DNA from: Talpa occidentalis
Lineage: Eukaryota > Chordata > Mammalia > Eulipotyphla > Talpidae
Length of the DNA stretch: 64,000 nucleotides
Direction of reading: 5' to 3'
NCBI RefSeq assembly: GCF_014898055.3
Contig: NW_023602073.1
Location: 25,219,784-25,283,783 of the forward strand
Shown here in pieces: positions 24,443-35,084 of the stretch (position 1 is its first letter; every line of letters begins with the position of its first letter). The notes beneath the pieces are model-generated. The model was not told where the DNA came from. It saw only the letters and a list, made by a program, of their open reading frames with translations, and did not search any database. The position numbers were made by a program, and so were the translations under genes.

Positions 24443-24839
24443 TTCTTCAATTAGCTGTTTTGGGATGATGATATTCATGTTTGCAAGACCATATTTCCAT
24501 GTGAGAGATTCTTAGAAGTGGAACACTTAGATAAATGTTTCATATATTTAAAATTTTGATAAATGGCACCAAATTCCTTGAATTGTATTTTAAAATTTCT
24601 GTGCTACCACAAAAATATATTATTGTTCCCACCATTCTCACCAACACACAAATTATCAACTCCTTAAGTACACAATATAAAGACATTGTCATACACATTC
24701 CCAGGGAATTTTGTTAATGGGATATTGCCATGTAAGAATATTCTAAACCCTTATTATCTGAATACTAGCTTACGTTTATAATAGGTACCTACAGACTTAT
24801 ATTAATAACTATAAGATAAATCCATTTTAAGTTATGGTT
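24443..24839. other. Unassigned AT-rich stretch
   Basis: The words 'tgtttgcaagaccatatttcc' and 'taaaattttgataaatggcacc' may come from a very old L1 3' UTR. Not certain enough to call. Confidence 0.35.
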
Positions 24840-25150
24840 ATTAATGAAATTGGCAAATGCCACCAACATCCCATTCTTGGCCCTTTCTTCTTTGCCCAGT
24901 TAATTCCTATCTATCCTGCCATCTCACCTCTGGATGTGTGCTTAGGAACTCACTCTCCCAAGTCTGGGTTAATGGTCCTTCACTGCTACACGCCTACGTG
25001 GAAACACATTATGCAGAATGTTTCTGTCCTTGTGTCCTCCATTAGACTGGGAATGACAGGAGGCAGAGATTGTGTTGGGCTCGGGTCTTGATTACAGAAG
25101 GATGGCATAGTGCCTGGCTCTTAGTGGTCTTCAATGAATCATGTGTCTCA
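24840..25150 (+). repeat. L2-like LINE 3' end, sense
   Basis: Late blocks in order: 'cattagactgggaatgacaggagg', 'cagagattgtgttgggc' and 'atggcatagtgcctggctcttagtggtcttcaatgaatc'. These correspond to the L2 3' terminal region (stop-proximal UTR and 'gcctggcacatagtaggtgctcaataaat' end). Confidence 0.6.
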
Positions 25151-25329
25151 ATGAATACAGATTAGACATCATACTATGGTAGGGAAGAAGGGTCTGGAAT
25201 TAGCATGGAGAATCTTACTCAGAAGAGGTCCAGCATGCAAAATTTCATGAGTTATAAGGATAGAGACACATCATCAAACTCACCACGAAAATGTGCTCCA
25301 GGGGTAGTGCATCAAACCCAGGACACAGC
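25151..25329. other. Unassigned stretch
   Basis: No feature recognised. Confidence 0.4.
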
Positions 25330-25500
25330 AGAGTCTGGGGGCACATGAACTAGCTGGGTGGTTCTCAGTCCTGGGAGCTCACTAGAATCCCCTGGGGAAA
25401 CTTTAAAAACATGGGCACCTAGTCCCATTTAAATCATACTCCTTGGCGGTGGGTAGCAGGCATCAGTTTTCAAACATTCTGTGGGTGATCTTCCCATTTA
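25330..25500. mobile_element. hAT-Charlie-type MITE (MER5/MER20-like)
   Basis: Contains the tell-tale 'ggtggttctcagtcctgggagc', 'actagaatcccctggggaaactttaaaaac' and, toward the other end, 'catcagttttcaaacattctg'. Non-autonomous hAT DNA transposons of mammals share this 'ttctcaa...agaatcacctgggg' sequence. It is ancient, and no terminal inverted repeat or 8-bp TSD can be fixed. Confidence 0.55.
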
Positions 25501-26029
25501 GTCAAGGCTTGGCTAACATGAGATTAGGTCTTGTGGAGAAGTGCTGCTTTCATATCTGCTTTTCTATGATGTTCCTGCTACTTGATGGAGGTGACCATAG
25601 TCCTGGCTCATTAAATGCGTGCCAGCCACTTTAAATGCATCTAATTAACAAATACCCAACTGTTTCCTTTGCGGCATAAGGAAATTGAAGGCTGAGGGGT
25701 AAAGAAGTTGTAGGATTGGGACCCACCTTTCCCAGAAGTCAGACCTTGCCCTTCTAGAACACCGTGCTAAGAGGGTAGACTTTGATCCTGCTAGACTGGG
25801 CGGGTCAGTGGCCTCAGGGTATAAAACTGGCTCACTAGGTCAATCATGGTTCATTATCCTTCCTCAAGTCCAAGAAGTGTCAGGAAAATGAAGTTGGAAA
25901 AGTTCAATGTTTAATGTGATTCTTGTGCTAGGGGACTTCTCATTATGAATAGTTCCTATAAAGAAGCTACTTGAAAAAATATATTGCCACTGAAATAAAA
26001 CCCTAGCTATGGGTTTTGTAGTTCATTTG
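25501..26029. other. Unassigned stretch
   Basis: Moderately GC-rich. A stretch like 'ggaaattgaaggctgaggggtaaagaag' at 25680 suggests a decayed MIR on the + strand. No gene. Confidence 0.4.
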
Positions 26030-26155
26030 TTAATTTGTATGCATGTTTTATTCATTCAATAAACAGAAATGAAATGTCTCTGCTCCAAATGCTGCATTAT
26101 GTGCTAAAGATATGAAAAAAATAGCTTAATTACCCCTCTAGCTCTTAAAATGATG
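26030..26155 (-). repeat. L2-like LINE 3' end fragment
   Basis: 'ttttattcattcaataaacagaaatg', then 'tgctccaaatgctgcattatgtgctaaagat', which is an antisense L2 tip. Short and diverged. Confidence 0.45.
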
Positions 26156-26939
26156 GAGGTATTTTGTTGGATCATATGCAAACTTTTCACTAAATAGATA
26201 TTTGAAGGTTAAAATAATTTCATCTCAAGTTCTAAGTCAGTTTCCTCCTTAAAAAGGTGTTAAATTATAAAACATGTGATATCATTAGGAAATAAGAAAA
26301 AAAATCCATAGATATTACAACTGAATTCTTGACCTTTTAAGAACAGTTTAGGAATGTTAATAGGCTGAAAGTTCTCTGATTTACCTCAGGGTTTTCACAC
26401 ATTTTAAAACTCAGTTGGTGAAAAAAAATCTCACTATGGACAACGATTTAGAAAACTGTTTTGCTTTATATGACTGCAAGAGTATAGCCATCTCTCTTAC
26501 CTTTAATAAAATAATTAAAATCTCATTTCATTTGTGTCTCCTAATAATTATGTACTGAGTTATAAGGAAGAGGCCATGCACTCCCCTGAGGCAGAGAGAG
26601 GCGTTGAGCAGCAAGCAGCTGGGAGCTTGAGAATTGTACGTGGCGTGCTCGCTCTTAATAAAAAGAGGAAACAGAATCTACAGAAGTGGGACAGAGTCCC
26701 ATCAGTTGCCCTTGTAAGGAAGTGAAATTTGTTTGGCTTTTCACTTAACCTTGGAGAGAGGTAACCTTTGGTCACGCTGACCATCTGGTTGATATATTTG
26801 TAATAATACTATCAAGGGGCACAAGCAACCAGAACATTTTCTTCTTGGCTATTGATTCAGGACATGTCTCCCCTTTATCAGATAATTGCTACACCTGCCA
26901 CTGTTCTCATTGCCTTGCTTGTCCTAACTCAGTTGCTCC
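26156..26939. other. Unassigned AT-rich sequence
   Basis: No feature supported. The open frames at 26534-26784 on both strands overlap and lack motifs. Confidence 0.4.
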
Positions 26940-27025
26940 TCATCATAGCCCTTTAAAGGATCCCCATTTTACAGACAAGGAAACTGAGGCTCATGTTAAG
27001 GACCCTGAGCAAAAGCAGGTATTCT
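26940..27025 (+). repeat. MIR core fragment
   Basis: 'ccattttacagacaaggaaactgaggctca' is the MIR core in near-consensus form, with part of the following 3' half. The 132-codon open frame across it (26845-27243) is a consequence of this repeat and neighbouring sequence, with no domain. Confidence 0.75.
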
Positions 27026-27574
27026 GGCTTCTGAACTCATGTTCTTCACCCCCGCCCTCCATAGGCTCCCAAGTGGAGATCTGCTTCCCTTTGTCCACAG
27101 CCCCCATCTCCTGTGCTCAAACCAACAAGTTGCAAGAGCCCCTAGGGACATTTGCAGCTTGTAATGAAAAGCAGTACTGGGGAACTCACTGCCTCCAGAT
27201 AGATGGACTTCTCTGGGCTGGGCTGCTGGCTAGTGACTGTTGAGAGGGCCAGTGTAGGTTTATTTGGCTCAATGCATCCATTTTGTGTACTGAGAGAAAC
27301 TGCCTGTTCCCCAGGCCAGATACACATTTTCAGTGAGAGCTGATCTACTGACTCTCACTCAAAAAAAAGAAAGAGGATGCTGTGAAGGAAAAATCAAGAT
27401 CTGAGCTCCTCGGTCTGGAAAAGATGTGTGGGGAAATAAGTCCTACAGAAGTAGGGATGGTCAGGGACAAAGTTGATTGATCGAGTTGACTGTGTGTGCT
27501 CTGGGGGAAGTTTTTGGAAAAGGCCATCCAATAGGAGTTAAAAGAAGTCCTGTGAGGTGAGAAGAGTCTTTATT
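27026..27574. other. Unassigned stretch
   Basis: No gene or repeat recognised. Two closely spaced antiparallel open frames (27142-27327 and 27345-27527, minus) have no family signature. Confidence 0.4.
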
Positions 27575-27800
27575 ATGAGCTTTCTCCCCCTCAGCTCTGT
27601 TGGCATTTGGGTGGATAATTTTTGTTGTGGGGGGAGTGCTATCCTGTGCATTGTAGGGTGCTTAGCAGCATCCCTGCCTCTACCCACTAGATGCCAGCAG
27701 CACCCCCTCCAAGTTGTGGCAACCAAATCTATCTCCAGACATTGCCAAATGCAAGGGCAGAATGTCCCACTTGCTCCTGGTTTCAAACCTCTACCTTCTA
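27575..27800 (-). mobile_element. MER5A-type hAT MITE
   Basis: Nearly all of the antisense MER5A sequence can be followed: 'gttggcatttgggtggataat', 'gtgcattgtagggtgcttagcagcatccctg', 'tctacccactagatgcc', 'aaatctatctccagacattgcc' and 'cctggtttcaaacc'. MER5A is a non-autonomous DNA transposon of the hAT-Charlie group, fixed early in placental evolution. It has no coding capacity; the 93- and 82-codon frames here are shadows. Confidence 0.85.
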
Positions 27801-28094
27801 GTGCAAACAGCTTAACTTGCAGAGACTTGAGTGTATGAAAATGACTCTTTCCTCTCCTAGTCTGTTTGAAAATGTTGAGGTAAAAACTCCTAAAATTTCA
27901 TTTCTGTGTTCTCCCCCTTCCTCCCTAACTCTTTCCCTTCCTTTTTTTGCAAGGCTTTTTTTTTTTTTTTTAAGTACATCATCAGCTTTGAGGGATGGTA
28001 ACAAGAGTAGCCTCTTGTTCTAGTTTTCTACAGCTTTCTTCACCTACTGTGAGGACTAAGGAGCTGTTGTCTCTGCTGAATCACCTGAATAATC
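27801..28094. other. Unassigned stretch with poly(T) tract
   Basis: C/T-rich. It contains a roughly 17-base T run at 27957-27973 that may be the reverse poly(A) of a very short insertion, but no element body or TSD could be placed. Confidence 0.4.
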
Positions 28095-28180
28095 TGGTGT
28101 GAATGTGCAGGTGCTGTGGCAGAATCACCTTATGTGCAGGTGCTGTGGCAGAATGTACAGATGCTGTGGCAGAATCAACA
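28095..28180 (+). repeat. Three-unit minisatellite
   Basis: Three units with the core GTGCAGGTGCTGTGGCAGAAT / GTACAGATGCTGTGGCAGAAT, spaced 24-32 bases apart. Few units and moderate identity suggest a local duplication. Confidence 0.8.
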
Positions 28181-28429
28181 CAAAATGGAAACCTCATTAG
28201 CCAGCAGCCCAACTCGCTGTCAGGGCCTTCCAGGTGCCTTCCCTTGCTTCACTTCCTGACTCAGTGGATCTTATTTCTTTATTCACAAGGACGCTAAGTG
28301 AAGGAGAGTGTCTAGCTGGGCTGTACTGCCTGGCCCTGAGGGAGTGCCAGGGGTACAGCAGGGTCTGTCCTGACCTCTGTCCTCCAGGGTCCCACTGCCA
28401 CCTTATCAGCATGCTTCTCAAATTATCCT
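28181..28429. other. Unassigned stretch
   Basis: Short GC-rich stretch with overlapping open frames on both strands and no recognised domain. Confidence 0.4.
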
Positions 28430-28960
28430 TTGTAAAAAAAAAAAAAAACAGGAGGAACAAAATAACAATTTAAAAATAAAAAGGGAAGAAGATAACATTG
28501 GCCTGAATATAAGAAAGCAAAAGAGGATTAAATGTCAAGTAAAATGTTGAATTAAAATGAAAAAACACAAGTAAGAGTTATGAATGATTAGTAAAAGCAG
28601 ATAAATTGAAAAATGAGCCAAAGAATGATTCAAATATAGAAATCAAGCATGGGAACTAGACTTTAATAGAAAAAATACTAGATAAAATGTTAAAATAACC
28701 AAAGACCATGGAGAAGGCAAAATAAATGAAGAGAAAATTTGAACCTTTATGGTTTCTCTGTGGGAAAGGTGAGAGGAAGTAAAAGTAAGGCCGATATAAG
28801 AATTAATTACTAGATAAAATGATCAGTTTAGAAAAAAATGAAGGGAATAGTAAAAAAAAAAAAAGCAAAACAGAAAGTAAAACAGCTAAAAAAAAATGAA
28901 TGGGGAAGGGATTGAGACAAAACACAATAAAGGAAAATCTTAAACTAAAGCAACTTTAAG
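28430..28960 (+). other. A-rich, purine-skewed block
   Basis: A 530-base stretch starts with a long A run at 28435-28449 and is strongly A/G-rich on the + strand (words like AATAAAAAGGGAAGAAG, AATGAAGAGAAAATTTG, AAAAAAAATGAATGGGG). It has a few dispersed A runs and no T-rich stretch. It looks like either an extended A-rich tail drifting by slippage or a decayed repeat. No TSD or head was found. Confidence 0.6.
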
Positions 28961-29759
28961 AGTTGCAAAATGAGGAAGTGTGGTGAGGACATGTCAGGTG
29001 ACTAAGCTGGTGACCTCTGGGGTGGCCACAGATGGGCCCAGACTGGTGAAAACATCGTGAAACCCAGCAAGAGACCTCCAGGAGGCTGGTGGGGAGAGGA
29101 GCCCGCTGACTGGGTTTTCTGGAAGGAGAGAACTGTGCGTCCAGGGGTGGCCACCGGAAGCCCACTCCTCTCAGTTGTGGGGACCTATGGCAGTGTGACC
29201 ACTCAGACAGGGGTGGTGCCCTCTCTAAGCATTGAGCTCACGAGACGCAGCATAACAGCATAGTTTTCTGACCTATGATAACGCCACACACTTCTTTCCC
29301 TGGATTTTCCACTACTCAAGCTTGTCTACAAAGCTGGTCTGAAGCATTCCAGGTTGTCCACGCTGGGGTGATGATCCTAGTGAGCACCCAGGGAGTCCTT
29401 CATGCTCAAGCTGTTCTCAGTCCACCCACAAGATGCACCAGCAAGCACAGGGCGACCCCAGCACTAGATATTAGCAGCCTCCTGGTCACCAAGCTACTTC
29501 ATTACTGCAGTGTCAGAATTTTATGAACACTTGTCATAAAAGAGACACACTGTAGTAGTTTTATTCGTTTAGAAATTAAACTACATTGGCTGGACTACTT
29601 TAACAGTTTATGGCATATGGACATGATTAACAATTTGATTAATGAGGGAAACAGGTTAAAGGCTGATTTGTCATATTTCTTCTGAGTATGCTTTCATTTA
29701 ATGACTTTAAAATGATTTTCCCCATCACTGTTCCTCAAAACATCCCTGCACTAGGAAAG
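28961..29759. other. Unassigned stretch
   Basis: Moderately GC-rich at 28960-29500. No exon, RNA or repeat can be supported. The open frames of 68-83 codons show no motif. Confidence 0.4.
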
Positions 29760-30479
29760 TAAATAATGCTGTATTTGTTCAATTGATATTTATCCATCAT
29801 CAGATAAGTGATGGATATTATGGATCAGTGATGAATGGGATTCGGGCTCTATCTTTATGAAATTTGCAGGCTTCTTGAGGCAGGAAAGCAAACAAATGGG
29901 CCATTTCAGTCCAGTTTCCTATGAGACTTGTGCTGTCCACCTAGGACTGGCTACAGCCACATTCTCAGCCTTGGGGACCACAGGAGGTTTTACTGGGAAC
30001 ACTGCATGTGAGATTATATAATTGATAACCAGGCAAAGTATTGGGATTGGGGCAACTCTAAGGGGTGGGGGGGGGCGTGTATTTCACACCCAGGAAACAG
30101 CATATGCAAAAGGCTTAGGGGTGAGAAATAAGGTTAAGGTTGATACCTGAGTCCTGTGCTGGAGTCCAGCGCAGAGGAGCTGGCTACCTAGTAGAAGTTG
30201 GTTAGGTGAGTAGGTGGGAGATCAGAAAGAATCTTACAGAGCTCACACCAAGGGGTTTGTGTTCTGAAGTGATGGGGAGAGGTCCTAATAACAAGGACAG
30301 ATAGATTATGGCATTGAGAGAGTGTTCTGGCTGCAGCATGTAGGCTGGATCAGAAAAAATGGAAGCAGCATGTCCTATCAGGAGGTGGCTGAGGTGATCC
30401 AGTGCAAGATGATACAGGCTGCTAAGATTTAAGTAGCTGATGTAGTTTAATGCTTGCCCCTCCATCCCCATTTTTATTT
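29760..30479 (-). repeat. L2-like LINE relic, antisense
   Basis: Antisense L2 phrases occur in order: 'ggatcagtgatgaatgggattcgggctctatctttatg', 'tgcaggcttcttgaggcagg', 'ccaggaaacagcatatgcaaaagg', 'aggtgagtaggtgggagatcag' and 'gagagtgttctggctgcagcatg'. Heavily diverged and interrupted. It ends where the MaLR-type LTR begins. Confidence 0.55.
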
Positions 30480-30795
30480 TGAAATCTAATATCCAGTGTG
30501 ATGTGTGCAGAGAAAGTACCTTTGGGCGGTGACTAGGTCATGAGGATGGTGCCCTCATGAATAGATTAGTGCCCTTGTGAAAAAGCCCCCAGAGAGCTTC
30601 CTCATCTCTGCCATGTGAGGTTGTAGCAAAAAAATGGACACCTGTGAACCAGGAAGTGTGCTCTCTCCAGATACAGAAACTGCTGATACCTTGATCTTGG
30701 ACTTCCCAATGTTCAGAACTGCAAGTGATACATGTCTGTGGTTTATAAGTCACCCAGGCTTGCTATTCTGTCACAGCAACATGAATGAATAAGAC
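30480..30795 (+). mobile_element. MaLR-type (MLT1/MST-like) LTR fragment
   Basis: Reads 'gaaatctaatatccagtgtgatg', 'gggcggtgactaggtcatgaggatgg', 'gccctcatgaatagattagtgccc', 'gccatgtgaggttgtagc', 'accttgatcttggacttccca' and 'catgtctgtggtttataagtcaccc', with an ending like 'tgaatgaataagaca'. This is the complete order of a MaLR LTR 3' two-thirds. These are ancient solo LTRs of the ERVL-MaLR group. Confidence 0.8.
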
Positions 30796-31368
30796 AGTCA
30801 TCATGCTGGAAAGAGTCAGTGTCTGAGACATTGAGGCAGTGGGCTTGACAGGAAATGGTGGTTGTCATGTAGGATGAGTGCCAGGTTTGTGGTTTGTCAA
30901 GTAGCTCTTGCCTTGACAGTCAGTCCCCTGAGTCTGGGCCCAGGAGAACAATCAAGGTTGAAGTGATGTTTTGACAGTTCACAGTGAGTTTTTGGAGTCA
31001 TGGGAGAGGATGGATGTCGTAGGCAGAGAAGCTACAAAGAGAAAAGGGCTGGCCGGTGGGAAACCTCAAGATTTAGGTGAGTAGAACAACAAATCGGAGG
31101 CAAGATAAGAATGGCCAGAAAAGTAGGGGGAACGATTCCCTAAGGAATGTGGTGGCTTGAAGTCAAAGAAAATGGTATTTCAAGGAGAGAGTGGGCCACA
31201 GGGCTAAATGCTGCCTGAAAAGGCTAGTAAGACTTGACTTGCTTTGAAACAAAGACATAATGGGTTGTTTCGGGGGGAAAGGATTTAGTGAAGTGAAAGA
31301 GACTGAAGTCAGATTGAAGATATAAGTGAAGGTGGAGAAGTGAACACTATAAATTAGGTGCAGTGTTG
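30796..31368. other. Unassigned stretch
   Basis: Purine-rich on the + strand; could be a continuation of an antisense L2 relic ('gagtcatgggagaggatggatg', 'aagaggctagtaagac'). No gene. Confidence 0.35.
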
Positions 31369-31384
31369 TGTGCTGTGAAACTGG

Positions 31385-31429
31385 CTCCCACCGCACAAGC
31401 TCCCACCGCACAAGCTCCCGCCGCACAAG
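31385..31429 (+). repeat. 15-bp tandem triplication at the LTR copy 2 start
   Basis: Units CTCCCACCGCACAAG, CTCCCACCGCACAAG and CTCCCGCCGCACAAG follow head to tail. Copy 1 has a single related unit (TGTGGGCACAATGG), so the expansion is specific to copy 2 or to its sublineage. Confidence 0.9.
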
Positions 31430-32107
31430 CAAAACTGGCTCTTCCCCACCCAAGCATAGGATGTGCCTACATTGTCGGTGCTGCTCCCCCCACTTCCTTC
31501 GTCCCAGTATTATTGCTGGCTAGCTGGTGGCTGAAAGTGACCTGAGCGGCAGTGGCCAGCAAGTACCATGCAGCAGCAGCAGTGGCAGCAGGAGTTTCCA
31601 CCCCAGGGGGAGCAGGCAGCCTGCCTGCAGTCCTCCCCCCAGTGCAAGCTGGGTTTGAGCTAGAAGCCCCTAAGTCTCTGGTGGCAGCAGAGGGAATTTC
31701 CTGCTAGCTGCCCAGAAGCACTATTTCTGAGCAGCACCCAGGCTGCCCTGCAGTGGGAGACTGCAGGACAGCTGCACAGAGGTCCACCTCAGTGGGCCAG
31801 GATTGATGATTGCCCTGGCATTAGCTGGGTTTGAATGTCAGTTCCCCCCTCCCAGCAGGGTTCGAGTGCCCAACCCAGAAGTGAGCTGCTTGCAGGCAGT
31901 ACAACCAACAGTGGGCAGCAGCAGGTGGTATATTTTACTGCCTACCGCTGGTGGCCCCACTGTGGCTCTGTCTACTGGCAGAGGTGCCAGGAGTGACAGC
32001 AGGTGGCAGTGTTTCCCCTGCCACACCACCCGAGGGCATGCAACCCCATTGGGACTGCAGTGGCAAGATTGCTCTACGCTAGAGCTAGCTCCTGCAAAGT
32101 AGGCAAC

Positions 32108-32352
32108 AGAAAGCTTGGAGGCCCTCCCCGGCTGCTCCCCAGCCACCGGAGGAGGGTCCCACATGGCGCGTAGACCTCTCCTGCCGCCCGCTGCTCCCCT
32201 CAGCAGTGTGCTTCGGTCCTTCTGCCTGCTCTGCTCCCCGCTATGGCTCTGGTGAATTCTCTCACCCTCCCGCGCTTCTGACTGTACCCAGTGCTTGTAT
32301 AAATAAATAAATAAAATCTTAAAAAAAAAAAAAAAAGAAAGCTTGGAGGCCC
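32108..32352 (+). repeat. Promoter-deleted young SINE nested in LTR copy 2
   Basis: Identical 17-bp TSDs, AGAAAGCTTGGAGGCCC, lie at 32108-32124 and 32336-32352 and bound a roughly 211-bp SINE of the GC-rich subfamily (GGCCACCGGAGGAGGG, CCCGCTGCTCCCCTCAGCAGTG, CCCAGTGCTTGTATAAAT, TAAA tail, about 16 A). After the head bases TCCCCGG the sequence jumps straight to CTGCTCCCC, so the tRNA-like A box and B box are missing. Compare 35687-36012, where those bases are present. The copy differs from it at about 8 of 170 shared positions. Confidence 0.93.
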
Positions 32353-33510
32353 CTGGTTTGGGGCTGCAGGGAGGAGCATGGGGTCCTACTGGGCCAGCTC
32401 CAGTGCTGTGGAACAGCAGGCAGTAGAGGTGTGTGGAGTCCTGGGCCAACATGGCAGGCTCCCAGTGGAGTGCACACTGCGGTAGCTGGGACCCTGTGTC
32501 AAAATGCTGCTGTAGCCATCACCTTTAAGTTGTTACATGATGCCCCACTGAGGCCAGGACAGGTTAAGTCTGTGCAGGCACCAAGTTTTCCCTTTTATAT
32601 TTGGCTTCTGGATTGTTGAATGAACCAATCAGGTGTGAACAAATCAAACCAATCAGTTTCAAGTTCAGCTCATTAGTTAATTATTTGGATTGAAAACGGA
32701 AAATGAGCTAATTGGTGTTAAATGGTCCAATCAGTTATTTGGGATTGAAGATGGTCTAATCAGGCTTGTAGGGTGGGGGGGTCTCTGAAAAGGGATATTA
32801 AGCAGGGCAGAAGCCAACTTAAGCATTTTGTTCCTGGCCTTCGAGAAAGAAGGATCAGCAGCTGACCTCTGAAGAAACACAAGGATCCAATAGCTGACTT
32901 CCAAAGAAATAAAAAAAGCCAAATGCCTTTGTAGAGACCTGGCACTGCACCTGCCTCCAGCCCTCCCTGACATCACCTGAAAGAAGTACCATAGGCCAGA
33001 TCTGGTGTCTCAAAGATCGGTTAGGTTATGTACTAATTCATTCCAATAGCTCACAAAGAGACGTTGACGCTGGTGTATCTGACACTGCCTTCTGGTGACT
33101 GGTGGTGATGGGCACTACTGGTCAGTGCTGTCCAGCACTATTGACAGGTGAGTGGTACTCTGTTCAGTCCACTGCTTCTGAACATCAGGCACCACCTTCA
33201 GGTGCTCTTGCCTCTGTTGCTGTCCAGTCTAGTGTCCATTGCTGTCCAGCCCAGCCTTCAGACTGCTACTGTGGGCTGCTGTGGTGTCATCTCAGTGGCC
33301 CCACCTGTGAGCACTTCTGGCTGCCACTGTGAGTTGGATCCTGGCCCATGGCTTGGCAATATGCGACAAGTTCCAGACCCTCATGGACAGGACAGTGTCA
33401 TGTTGCATGAGTCTATTTTGTTTGGGACTTCTGGACACTGTGGCCACTATCTGGGGTAAGATAGCCAGTCACCTGTGGCCTGGGAAACTCTTTGTCTCCC
33501 CTGTTTGTCA

Positions 33511-33516
33511 AATAAA
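33511..33516 (+). terminator. Poly(A) signal of LTR copy 2
   Basis: AATAAATCCTTTGTTGTGG, orthologous in position to 4878 in copy 1. Confidence 0.55.
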
Positions 33517-33657
33517 TCCTTTGTTGTGGTTCCCCGAGCCTGAGTGGTCTTATAATCAAGAGCATGGGTGAGAACCCAAAGACAGTGACCTGTCCTCCTC
33601 TACCTTGGCATTGTTCTTGACACCCCCCCCCCATAGCACTGCTATATCCCTGGTTCA

Positions 33658-33690
33658 CTTGTGTGTGTGTGTGTGAGTGCACACGCATGT
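33658..33690 (+). repeat. (GT)n microsatellite
   Basis: Eight GT units directly after the LTR end, then GTGAGTGCACACGCATGTG. Confidence 0.85.
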
Positions 33691-35084
33691 GTTTTGGGGT
33701 AAGGCGATTTAGGGGATCAGGCCTGTGGGACTGAGGGAGGCCTCATTTTTCAACATGGGAGGGATTGGACATGTTTAATGCTAATGGAAAAATTGTAATG
33801 AAAAGAGGGGATGTGAGTTATTTTCTATGTTGACTATGTACCAAGAGAACACAGAAGAAGGTGGTGATGATGACCATTTATTGTTCAGTTAAATTTGGTA
33901 TAATTTTCAGAAATGTCTCCTTTAAGAAGAATGTATGAGATGATTTCAATTTGATAACTTGTATTTGAATCTAATTTTTCCATTTTTGCTGCTGAGTGAG
34001 TCCAGCAGACCAAATTTTGTAGAGTTCACTGTAACAGCAAACTGCTCCAGCAGGCAGACTGGGATCCTGCACTTCAATAGTGTGAAGGCGTTAATTGAAC
34101 TTTTGTCCACTTTCCTTTGAATTCTGCCCTTAGCACACAGGAGATAGGTACAAAACTGACCTTCCCAGTTCTCTAGAGAGACCCTTCTGCCCCACCAAAA
34201 ATTACAGAGATGAGACATGTAAGACAAGAAAGAGCTACATAGATCAAAACTAATTGTGTGGGAAGAAAAACATAGAAAGAACCGTTAGTTCAATGGAGTT
34301 TTGAAAACAAGACCTTTTATTCCCTGAAGAAACATGGTTAGATATGTTTTTGGCACTGAAGAATGCTTCTCTGTTTACACTTATTTTTAGCTAGAGTCTC
34401 CCAGGGACCTGGACCACATCCAGTAACCTTATCTCCTTCTCATCCCCTGAGACTGTCTGGCATTTTGATCCCAAGTGAAACACTTAATTGTCCTCTGGGA
34501 TGGAGTGAAGAGTAAGTATCTGGGCATGCTCAGTTGAGAAAGGGCTACTCAGAAGTCTGGTGATGTGAAATGAGAGAAACAGTAACCAAGTTAAGAAAAT
34601 TGTCAAGGGGATATGCGGTCTATATTTCTAAAGAATCGGAGGGAGACACTCCCTCATAAATCTCCAAAGGGTGCTAAACCAATCACAGCAAATGTATGTA
34701 GATGCCAAATTAATCTTCTGTTTTATGAATGAAGCTTATTTTAATGTTCATGTTGGAATATGAGATGGTGCCTGCTAATGAATGGGTTAACTATATTGCA
34801 ATGGAGAGATGCAAACTAGGTTTCTTTATGTGTACAGGGTTATGATTGATGTCTCTAAAGTCACTGTGATATTGGCAAGCTGTCTAGTGGATATTTGCTC
34901 CACTGAATTACTTCTGTGGGTAACCCTCTAAAACACGTCTGAGGAGTTCTGATTAACTTGAGGTGCAAAGCTTACCTCACTGGAGCCAATGTATGACATA
35001 CCATGGATTGTGTCCATCCTGAGGAGGCCTTTCACTAGCTGCTGCCTCTGCCTAGTGAGGTTTCCCAGGCATGAACTCTGGGGA
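33691..35084. other. Unassigned sequence
   Basis: About 1.4 kb without a recognised gene or repeat. A 93-codon minus-strand frame (33946-34227) has no domain or splice context that I can defend. Confidence 0.4.

Larger units (their letters stand above)
31369..33657 (+). mobile_element. Long retroviral-type solo LTR, copy 2, with nested SINE
   Basis: Begins TGTGCTGTGAAACTGG and ends CTGGTTCA. It aligns in order with 3057-5013: GC-rich repeat-bearing first half, CCAAT boxes at 32625, 32648 and 32725, the CTCTGAAGAAACA repeats, a 'ttgacaggtgagtggta' block, and an AATAAA at 33511 followed by a GT-rich region. Without the nested SINE (about 211 bp plus TSD) it is about 2.06 kb. The outer bases hint at a TSD (GTTG before, CTTG after), which is weak. 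It lies about 26 kb from copy 1 in the same orientation with unrelated DNA between, so it is a separate insertion rather than the other LTR of one provirus. It contains no viral genes; the 204-codon minus-strand frame is LTR plus SINE sequence. Confidence 0.65.

Noticed and set aside
26845..27243. 132-codon + frame with several Cys residues
   Set aside because: Contains a MIR core (the FTDKETEAHV part is a known MIR translation); spacing of Cys does not fit a zinc finger family.
31838..32452. 204-codon minus-strand reading frame
   Set aside because: It spans LTR and SINE sequence. Its GERIHQ...GEQSRQKDRSTLLRG part recurs at each SINE, so it is repeat-derived, not a gene.
3057..33657. A single provirus bounded by the two LTRs
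   Set aside because: 26 kb of unrelated DNA with older repeats in place lies between them, and no gag, pol or env sequence was seen.
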